Assembly: GCA_017631035.1 (NCBI GenBank)
Contig: JAGBUB010000031.1
Location: forward strand, 1-39,359
Source of the DNA: Alistipes sp.
GTDB taxonomy: Bacteria > Bacteroidota > Bacteroidia > Bacteroidales > Rikenellaceae
DNA: 39,359 nt
Direction: 5' to 3'
Part shown: piece after piece, positions 32,945 through 39,359 of the stretch
Position numbering within the stretch: the first letter of the stretch is position 1
Layout of the letters: the number at the start of each line of letters is the position of its first letter
Notes under the pieces: model-generated
Databases searched by the model: none
Seen by the model: the letters and a program-made list of their open reading frames with translations, nothing else
Told to the model about the DNA's origin: nothing
Translations under genes and position numbers: made by a program

Positions 32945-35386
32945 CTATCGCAACGCAACCAGCTCTTTTACGCGGGTGTTAAACTCCTCCTCCTGCAGTA
33001 ACTGCTCAAGGGGCAGATGCATACGCCAGCGCCAATAATGGTTGGGGTCGGCAGGTATGTTTATGCGCTCGGCATTGGCGTCGGCAAAACGTAGCTTCTC
33101 GTCAATAGCGAGCCAATCCTGCAATGGCAGAATGGCAAGCATCGAGTTCGACAGCATCTCTCGCTCAATGATGCGGTGAGCCGTTGTGCCCGAACACTCA
33201 GCGGGGGCTGAGCCTGAGTTGTGCAACACATCACTCCAATAGTGCTGTGTAAGTGCGGCATCCTCCTGCCACCAGCCACGAATGGTTGACATATCGTGTG
33301 TTGAGGTGGCTGCAACCGACAGATAAGGATAGCGGCGCGTGTCGCCAAAGGCTGCACCCATCTGCTTGGGCATACGCTCAATTTCGAGCGCTAGAATGCT
33401 CTCCGAAGCCATCACATCGGGCACGCAGGCGGGAATCATTCCCAAATCTTCGCCACAAGTGAGCATATCGGTGGCCTGCATCAGGGCAGGTAGGCGGCGC
33501 ATAGCATTCTCGTGCCAGAAGTCGTTATGACGGTGATAGTAGAAATCCTCGTGTAGGCGCATATATGCTGCCTGCTGAGCATCGCTCAGTGCCGAATACA
33601 TCGTGGTCCTGTAACCCTCGATGCGGGGTGTATAGCCCTCAGCATAGGGGTAACGTACGAAGAGTACATCTTTAGGACTCTCCTCATTTGAGGTATGCAA
33701 CTCGGCATCGAACTCAAATCCAAACGAGGCTATCTCCTGCTCGGTGTAGGGCTTCGAGGGGTTGAAGTAGCCGAGTATGGCACTCTTCATTGTGCGCGGC
33801 ACCTCCCATATGCGGAAGAAACCGAGTATGTGGTCGATGCGGTAGGCGTCGAAGTAGCGAGCCATCTTCTTTAGGCGGGCACACCACCACGCATATCCGT
33901 CCTCGCGCATACGAGCCCAATTATATGTGGGAAATCCCCAATTCTGACCATCCTCGGCAAAGGCGTCGGGTGGGGCACCTGCCGATGCCGATAGGTTGTA
34001 TAGATGCGGGGCACACCAAACGTCCACACTGGTTGGTGACACGCCGATGGGAATATCACCCTTCAGCGTAACACCTCTCTTGTGGGCATAGTCGCGTGCT
34101 TGGGCAAGTTCTCTATCGAGCAGATATTGTGCGAAGTAGTAGTAGCCAACACTCTCTTTCTCCTTCTGGGCATACTGCTCGGCAAGCGAGGCGTCGTAAC
34201 TGTCTAACGATCCCCATTGCCTCTTGTCGGCCGAGTGTCTATCTCGCAGCGAGCAGAATACGGCATAGGGCAACAGCCACTCGCGACTCTGCTTCAGGAA
34301 TTGCTGAAAACTGCGCGAGGCCAGCACTGCTGCGCCACAGAGTGAGTATATCTTGCGAAGGAATTTCTCTTTTAGGTGTGCCGTAGCCTCATAATCCACT
34401 TTGGGCAGAGCGTTTAACTCGGCACCACGCTTGGCGCAGGTGTTGAGCACCTCATTCATCTGCTGACGGATGTCGGGTGTTGCGTAGCGGTTGCAAACCT
34501 TGATCACCTCGTAGGGGTTGATATAGATAGGATGCAGTGCGAACGACGAAATGGCATTATAGGGATATGAGTCGCGCCACGTGCCACTCGACGTGGTGTC
34601 GTTCACGGGCAGGACCTGAATGATTGACATACCTACGCTTGCAGCCCAGTCGGCCATAGCCTTCAGGTCGTGGAAATCACCACAGCCCCAGCCTCGCTGG
34701 CTACGCAACGAGAATACGGGTATGGCAACACCGGCTCCACGCCACGGCTCGCGATCGCTTTTTAGGCGCAGTCCGCGCACGATGGCACGTCCGCTCTGCG
34801 TGTGAGGCACTATGCGGTTGTCGCCCTGCTCGTAGAATTTAAGAGCGCCCGATTGGGCCTCTCGTACTATGAATTTATACTCGCTACCCATCGTCTGGCG
34901 CGGAATTGCTATGCGCCATAGGGGTGCTGCCCAATCACTTAATTTGAGAGCCTTTGCTGTGTCCCAACCGCCAAGCAATGGGTGGGCACCCACCAAAGCT
35001 ACCTCCTCGTCGCTACGAATCTGTGTAGCCTCCACCTCGATGATTATTTCACCTTCGGTTACCTCGGGCGAGGGCTCCGTACGGCGGAAAACACTCTCGG
35101 TGAATAGAGTGGAGTAGAAGGGCCTTTCACCCTCTGAGTCGTACCAACGATCGAATATCTCTACATCACCATCGCCCTTCTCTAAGCTGTGCTGACGGCT
35201 CTCTGAGCGCAAGCATTGTCCTTCGGCGTTGAGCACCTGATAGTAGTATTTGTCGCCTTCTGCTATGTCAAGCGAGATGCTCCATTTACCACCCTCGGTG
35301 CGGTGCATCGCGTGGGATGCACCGCTCAAGAAGTGTATGTGAAGTGTGTCTGAAGTGTGATATTCGATGTTGAAGATAACTCTCAT
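32945..35386 (-). CDS. malQ: 4-alpha-glucanotransferase with N-terminal starch-binding domains (GH77)
   Basis: I chose the ATG at 35386 (813 residues), where the first starch-binding domain begins (MRVIFNIEYHTSDTL). Upstream codons overlap the end of the preceding gene. Two CBM20-like domains (about 1-95 and 113-210) precede the GH77 barrel (about 220-800). Catalytic residues are Asp518 in YRIDH (nucleophile), Glu646 in GEDLG (acid/base) and Asp698 in STHDM (stabiliser). No signal peptide, so it works on glycogen or maltodextrin in the cytoplasm, as plant DPE2 does. It begins 10 bases after the barrel-protein stop, so the two are co-transcribed. Confidence 0.94.
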   Translation of the reverse strand: MRVIFNIEYHTSDTLHIHFLSGASHAMHRTEGGKWSISLDIAEGDKYYYQVLNAEGQCLRSESRQHSLEKGDGDVEIFDRWYDSEGERPFYSTLFTESVFRRTEPSPEVTEGEIIIEVEATQIRSDEEVALVGAHPLLGGWDTAKALKLSDWAAPLWRIAIPRQTMGSEYKFIVREAQSGALKFYEQGDNRIVPHTQSGRAIVRGLRLKSDREPWRGAGVAIPVFSLRSQRGWGCGDFHDLKAMADWAASVGMSIIQVLPVNDTTSSGTWRDSYPYNAISSFALHPIYINPYEVIKVCNRYATPDIRQQMNEVLNTCAKRGAELNALPKVDYEATAHLKEKFLRKIYSLCGAAVLASRSFQQFLKQSREWLLPYAVFCSLRDRHSADKRQWGSLDSYDASLAEQYAQKEKESVGYYYFAQYLLDRELAQARDYAHKRGVTLKGDIPIGVSPTSVDVWCAPHLYNLSASAGAPPDAFAEDGQNWGFPTYNWARMREDGYAWWCARLKKMARYFDAYRIDHILGFFRIWEVPRTMKSAILGYFNPSKPYTEQEIASFGFEFDAELHTSNEESPKDVLFVRYPYAEGYTPRIEGYRTTMYSALSDAQQAAYMRLHEDFYYHRHNDFWHENAMRRLPALMQATDMLTCGEDLGMIPACVPDVMASESILALEIERMPKQMGAAFGDTRRYPYLSVAATSTHDMSTIRGWWQEDAALTQHYWSDVLHNSGSAPAECSGTTAHRIIEREMLSNSMLAILPLQDWLAIDEKLRFADANAERINIPADPNHYWRWRMHLPLEQLLQEEEFNTRVKELVALR

Positions 35387-35396
35387 ACAGTGTTGT

Positions 35397-37805
35397 TTAG
35401 AAGTCCTTACCCTCAAACGAAGCGCTTGAAGAGATGGCTCCACCGCCGTGCTCCTTGGTCTTCGAGTTGAAGGCGTAACTTATCGAGAACATAATGTTCG
35501 GATATCGCGGCTTTACGTGCGTTTCCGATGTAAGTGTATTGGGTGCGCTACGGTAGTTGTAGTATCGTGCTGTGCGGAATACATCGTGGAATACTACCGA
35601 TGCCGACACTCTGCTCTTGAATAGCTGCTGACGCAGAGCCAGGTCGAAGTAGTAGTATGCATCCTCGCGACCCTGAGTAAGCACCTTAGGACCTACGAAA
35701 TTGGCATCGAACTGCAGACGTGTGGTGCGACCGAGGGTGAAGTTGTTCATCATCATAGCCGAGTAACTTGTATTCTCAGCGTCGGTACAACCCTCATAGT
35801 CGGCCTCAAACTTATAGTTGAAGAGGCTGGCGTTGAGTGTAATGTTCCACCAGCGAGTAGCCTTGGTGTGGGCGCTGAACTCAACGCCGATGGTGCGGTC
35901 AACACCCGCATTGATGAGCGAGTCGAGTGTTACACCGGGCTCGTGAGCCACACGGATGGTCTCACGTACGCCGTCGCGGTGACGATAGTAACCAGTGAGT
36001 GAAATAGTGTGCTCCTCGGCAATGGTCTTGCGGTAGCCAATCTCGGCCGAGTGGATATACTCGGGGTTGATATCGGGGTTACCCACCTTCTTGGTGTAGT
36101 AATCCTCGTAGGTGATATAAGGCTCCAACTGCCAGATACCTGGGCGGTTGGTACGATATGAATAACCTGCTGTGATGACGTTGTTACCGGGTGCCTGGTA
36201 AGAGATGTGAGCCGAGGGGAAGAACTCGGTGCGCTTGATGTAGCGGTGGCGATTCTGCTCCTCCTGCACCTCGATATCCATCCAGTCGATGGTGTGGTCG
36301 GCACGAACACCCGCCTCAACTGATACAGGACCAAACTGGTCGGTCAGCATAGCGTATGCCGAGTGAATCTGGCGGCGGTAATAGAAGGGGGCGTAGAGGT
36401 CCTTCTGCGGCACAAACTGCTCCTCATCGCGATTCCAGTAGGTGATGTTGTAGTCACCGTGCTCGCTGTATGAGGTGAACTGATAGCCGATATCGAGCTT
36501 ACCGCTCTCGCGATAGTTCAGGTTGTAGTTTACAGTAGCGTCGCTATCCCAGTGGTGCTCACTTTCATAACCGCGTGTACCCTCGTAGCGTGCGCCTGCC
36601 ATATCGAACATATTACTCTCAGTGTACTCGAGCGAGTAACCATCGTAACGCATACGACCAACGACTGAAATGTTGTCGCCACGATCGTTGAGCTTCCATA
36701 CATAGTCGGCCGAGAGCTGAGTCAGATGGCGCTCCAGCTCGTAGCGGTCGTGGCTGTCGTAGAGGTTGTCGTTAATCACCTCGCCAGCCTTTGTGCGGTG
36801 CTCGTCGTAGAGCATATCACCACCTCGCGTGGTCTTCAATGCACCAGCTTGAAACTCGAGAAGGAGCTTGTGATTATTCTTGTTGTACTCCCAACCTGCG
36901 CGACCAATGTATGAAGCATTGATACTCATACGCTCACCGTCGGCAATTGAGGTGGTCTCGTAATCATCCACATAGGTGGTCTTCTTCTGGTAGAAATCAC
37001 TATTACCGCGAATCTCCGAGCCAGCACCGCCAATGTACCAACGGCTATTGCCCTTGCGGTAGTTAAGCAACAGGTCGGCATTCCACGTGCCGATGGTGCT
37101 TGCCGCAGCATTTACCGAGCCGCTGAAGCCATCGGTTGTCAGACGCTTTGTAATGATGTTGATAATACCGGCGTCACCCTCGGTCTTGTAGCGAGCCGAT
37201 GGTGTGGTGATAATCTCGATATCTTCGATATTCGATGCGGGAATCTGCTGAAGCGAGAGGGGGCTCTCCTTGCCATCGATATATACCAAGAAGCCAGAAC
37301 TGCCACGGAACGATACGCCACCCTCCTCATCTACACGAATCGAGGGCGATGTACGCAATACATCGGCAGCCGTACCGCCCGATGCGGCTAGTGACGACGA
37401 GCCGCTGATAGTCTGACGGTCAAGTTTATATACGATCTTGCTCTTCTCGCCTGTAACGACAACCTCCTCGAGTCCGGTCTCGGCCATAGCGAGCGAGATA
37501 GTACCCAAATCGAGGCTCTTACCACGAGAGAATGTAATCGGGTCGCTCATATAGGGCTGATAGCCTACGAGCATAATGGTAAGCACAAACTCTCCGTCAC
37601 GCACGCGGTCGATCGCAAAGGCACCGTTACGCACCGTAGTCGATGCTATGGTGTTGTTCTCGGCGTCGGTAATGATTACGTCGGCATAGTCGATGGCATT
37701 ACCTGTTGTTGCATCAAGCACTCGTCCCTTCACTGCGGGAGAGGTCTGTGCAAAGAGTGTGGTTGCGCAGAGCAGAGCCAGGATGGTTAGAATAAAATTC
37801 TTCAT
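35397..37805 (-). CDS. TonB-dependent-receptor-like outer-membrane beta-barrel protein
   Basis: The 802-residue protein has a signal peptide (about 1-19, ending TTLFAQTS). A carboxypeptidase-like regulatory domain (about 24-110), a TonB-box-like LEEVVVTGEKSK and a plug domain (about 125-220, with IEIITTPSARYKTEGDAGIINIITK) follow. The rest is barrel of the OMP_b-brl_3 type (outer membrane protein beta-barrel family). It is not a SusC: the barrel is shorter and there is no SusD partner. Substrate unknown. It lies 10 bases before malQ. A near-consensus TACCTTTA (37853-37860, minus strand) could be its -7 box. Confidence 0.9.
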   Translation of the reverse strand: MKNFILTILALLCATTLFAQTSPAVKGRVLDATTGNAIDYADVIITDAENNTIASTTVRNGAFAIDRVRDGEFVLTIMLVGYQPYMSDPITFSRGKSLDLGTISLAMAETGLEEVVVTGEKSKIVYKLDRQTISGSSSLAASGGTAADVLRTSPSIRVDEEGGVSFRGSSGFLVYIDGKESPLSLQQIPASNIEDIEIITTPSARYKTEGDAGIINIITKRLTTDGFSGSVNAAASTIGTWNADLLLNYRKGNSRWYIGGAGSEIRGNSDFYQKKTTYVDDYETTSIADGERMSINASYIGRAGWEYNKNNHKLLLEFQAGALKTTRGGDMLYDEHRTKAGEVINDNLYDSHDRYELERHLTQLSADYVWKLNDRGDNISVVGRMRYDGYSLEYTESNMFDMAGARYEGTRGYESEHHWDSDATVNYNLNYRESGKLDIGYQFTSYSEHGDYNITYWNRDEEQFVPQKDLYAPFYYRRQIHSAYAMLTDQFGPVSVEAGVRADHTIDWMDIEVQEEQNRHRYIKRTEFFPSAHISYQAPGNNVITAGYSYRTNRPGIWQLEPYITYEDYYTKKVGNPDINPEYIHSAEIGYRKTIAEEHTISLTGYYRHRDGVRETIRVAHEPGVTLDSLINAGVDRTIGVEFSAHTKATRWWNITLNASLFNYKFEADYEGCTDAENTSYSAMMMNNFTLGRTTRLQFDANFVGPKVLTQGREDAYYYFDLALRQQLFKSRVSASVVFHDVFRTARYYNYRSAPNTLTSETHVKPRYPNIMFSISYAFNSKTKEHGGGAISSSASFEGKDF

Positions 37806-37895
37806 ATTGTGGTTAGTTAGTAATTATTCTTATTTTGTTGAAAACATTGCCATAAAGGTAATAAAAAAAGTAGATATAGCGTCGTTTCGCAGAAA

Positions 37896-37930
37896 AAAAC
37901 TCCTGCTGATAGGTATTCAGCAAGAGTTTT
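37896..37930 (-). terminator. Terminator of the ribokinase gene
   Basis: On the minus strand a 14-bp stem with one mismatch, AAAACTCTTGCTGA/TCAGCAGGAGTTTT, has a 7-base loop. It is followed by more T, lies 71 bases past the rbsK stop and precedes the barrel-protein leader. Confidence 0.88.
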
Positions 37931-38001
37931 ATGTCGTTTGACACGCAATTTTAGTCGCTGTCAGAGTGGTTTCTCACGACAAGCGAAGAGCCGGCAAAAG
38001 G

Positions 38002-38925
38002 CTATTTCTGTTTTTTCTTCTCGTTAATCTCCTCTCGGGTAGGTGCGGCAGGTTGTGCGCCCATACGTGTAACGCTTATTGCACCTGCTATGCTTGCTTC
38101 GCTGGCGGCCTCAAAAAGAGTCTTACCCTCGGCGATAACACTCGCCAGTACGCCGTTATAGGTATCGCCTGCGGCTGTTGTATCGACGGCCTTAACCTTG
38201 AGCGCCTCGATATGCATAAATGTTTCTCCGTCGTAGATGAGCGAACCCTTGCTACCCAGCGTGATTATCACATTGCGGGGCCCCATTGCGTGAATAGCCT
38301 TGGCTGCACGTTGAGCACTCTCCATATCAGTAACCTCGATGCCCGAGATGCGTGAGGCCTCGCTACGATTGGGCGTAATCAGGTATAGATTCTGCATAAG
38401 TTCTGCGCTGAGTGGCTCTGCGGGTGCCGGCGCAGGGTTCAGTATTACGGGCACACCCGCCTGAGCGGCTATGCGTGCTGCGTAGGTAACCGTCTTAACA
38501 GGGCACTCCAACTGCATAAGCACTACATCGGCCGAGCGAATCTCTTCGGCGGCGTGGTCAATATCATCTGTCGAGAGGTACATATTTGCCCCCGATGCCA
38601 CCACGATACAGTTCTCGGCATCCTTGTCAATGGTAATCAGAGCTACACCCGAGGGGTGCTCCTTGTCAACGAAGACGTAGTCGGTAATTATGCCGTCTTG
38701 CTTCATCTGTTCGCACACCTGTCTGCCGAAGAGATCATCGCCCGTTTTGGCTACAAAGACCACACGGTTGCCATAACGTGCCGCCGCAACAGCCTGATTG
38801 GCACCCTTGCCTCCGGCATTCATAAAGAAGTCGCCTCCCAGCACCGTCTCGCCACCAATGGGCAGGTGCGATGTCTTGACCACCATATCGGTGTTACTGC
38901 TACCTATGACTACAATGTTTTTCAT
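38002..38925 (-). CDS. rbsK: Ribokinase (PfkB family)
   Basis: I chose the ATG at 38925 (307 residues), since MKNIVVIGSSNTDMV is the standard ribokinase opening and the upstream codons cover the promoter. The substrate loop is GGKGANQAVAAARYG (about 39-53). The C-terminal anion-hole motif is TTAAGDTYNG, with the catalytic Asp; the usual GAGD reads AAGD here. It phosphorylates D-ribose at O5 with ATP. The tail is short and basic (KKKQK). No ribose transporter is adjacent. The upstream gene is deoD, so a nucleoside-salvage context fits, with ribose or deoxyribose as substrate. Confidence 0.92.
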   Translation of the reverse strand: MKNIVVIGSSNTDMVVKTSHLPIGGETVLGGDFFMNAGGKGANQAVAAARYGNRVVFVAKTGDDLFGRQVCEQMKQDGIITDYVFVDKEHPSGVALITIDKDAENCIVVASGANMYLSTDDIDHAAEEIRSADVVLMQLECPVKTVTYAARIAAQAGVPVILNPAPAPAEPLSAELMQNLYLITPNRSEASRISGIEVTDMESAQRAAKAIHAMGPRNVIITLGSKGSLIYDGETFMHIEALKVKAVDTTAAGDTYNGVLASVIAEGKTLFEAASEASIAGAISVTRMGAQPAAPTREEINEKKKQK

Positions 38926-38949
38926 CTGGTATGATTGTTTTCTGCTTAC

Positions 38950-38980
38950 CAAAGTTAAGAAATTCCCGCTAAACATCAAA
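38950..38980 (-). promoter_or_regulatory. Promoter of rbsK
   Basis: On the minus strand TTTG (38980-38977), a 19-base gap and TAACTTTG (38957-38950) are seen, about 25 bases before the ATG. The -33 box lies just past the deoD terminator. Confidence 0.7.
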
Positions 38981-38983
38981 CGA

Positions 38984-39014
38984 AAAGGGCAGGCAAAATT
39001 AGTGCCTGCCCTTT
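38984..39014 (-). terminator. Terminator of deoD
   Basis: The perfect 12-bp stem AAAGGGCAGGCA/TGCCTGCCCTTT has a 7-base loop and is followed by TTTT on the minus strand. Confidence 0.88.
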
Positions 39015-39031
39015 AATCTCAGCTATGGGGA

Positions 39032-39359
39032 TTAGATAATCTCAAAAGCAATCTCCATCATATTGGTAAACGAGGTCTGTCGCTGCTCGGCCGAGCAAGC
39101 CTCTCCCGTAACGAGTGAATCCGATACGGTGCAGATACACAGAGCCTTGTTGCCACTGCGTGAGGCGTTCATATAGAGTGCCGCTGCCTCCATCTCTACG
39201 CCCATAACGCCCATCTTCTGCCACTGCTTCCAGCGCTCCGCATCGTCGCCGTAGAAGACATCGCTCGAGAGGATGTTACCTACACGATAGCGTATACCCA
39301 TCTGCTCGGCCTTCTCCACAGCAGCGCGTGCCATATCGAAGTCGGCCGTAGGCGAGAAT
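39032..39359 (-). CDS. deoD: DeoD-type purine-nucleoside phosphorylase, C-terminal part
   Basis: Only the last 108 residues are present; the start lies beyond the window edge. SPTADFDMARAAVEKAEQ, VGNILSSDVFYGDD and GVMGVEMEAAALYMNA are DeoD signatures, and the Glu-Met-Glu in the last is the ribose-binding motif. The Asp in CTVSDSL is the purine-site acid. The enzyme cleaves purine (deoxy)nucleosides with phosphate. The terminator after it separates it from rbsK. Confidence 0.9.
   Translation of the reverse strand, partial: FSPTADFDMARAAVEKAEQMGIRYRVGNILSSDVFYGDDAERWKQWQKMGVMGVEMEAAALYMNASRSGNKALCICTVSDSLVTGEACSAEQRQTSFTNMMEIAFEII

Noticed and set aside
38926-38979. Longer N-terminus for ribokinase
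   Set aside because: These codons cover the promoter and are not family-like. MKNIVVIGSSN is the usual start.

Overview
This is chromosomal DNA from a member of the Bacteroidales. The evidence is two SusC/SusD outer-membrane nutrient-uptake pairs, promoters of the Bacteroidetes type (TTG, about 20 bases, then TAnnTTTG), very few Shine-Dalgarno sequences, and an RnfBCDGEA ion pump. The moderate GC content and mix of genes would fit Rikenellaceae/Alistipes, but I cannot prove the genus. There are no tRNA or rRNA genes, CRISPR arrays, phage genes or insertion sequences.

Layout. 1-436: end of rplU, rpmA and a terminator. 409-2936 (minus): an operon with a small Cys-rich membrane protein, a lipoprotein metallophosphoesterase with a PA14 tail, and a DUF2461 protein. 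It diverges from trkA through two abutting promoters. 3001-10208 (plus): trkA, a GH3-like acyl-amido synthetase, a deoxynucleoside kinase, an RsmF-like rRNA methyltransferase, a MerR-type regulator, a Nif3-like protein and a coiled-coil zinc-ribbon protein. 10235-17493 (plus): nadE, rseC-like and rnfBCDGEA, apparently one unit that joins NAD synthesis to ferredoxin:NAD+ energy conservation. A rubredoxin gene with its own promoter and terminator follows. 29355-39359: aspS, tadA, a secreted TPR protein, a TonB-type barrel protein with malQ, ribokinase, and a deoD that runs off the window.

The most interesting part is 17984-29334. Two susC-susD operons point away from each other. Between them lies a 1.7-kb segment holding a tyrosine recombinase gene, bounded by a perfect 23-bp inverted repeat (22960-22982 and 24705-24727). 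Just inside the left repeat is one strong outward promoter that drives the left pair. Just inside the right repeat is a terminator-like hairpin facing the right pair, and I see no promoter there. If the recombinase acts on the 23-bp repeats, the single promoter would move from one SusCD pair to the other and the terminator would silence the pair just left. This reads as a self-contained either/or switch between two surface receptors. A second perfect inverted repeat of 83 bp covers the two susC start codons and signal peptides. The arrangement is seen directly in the sequence; the switching is inferred. Invertible promoters and SusC/SusD shuffling by tyrosine recombinases are known in Bacteroides. 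The compact promoter-recombinase-terminator cassette serving two receptor pairs is what deserves attention.

Smaller points of interest are a NadE whose glutaminase domain has lost its catalytic cysteine, an RnfG with a second flavinylation-type motif in its tail, a Cys-rich membrane protein that may resemble NqrM, and strongly folded noncoding DNA inside the invertible segment.
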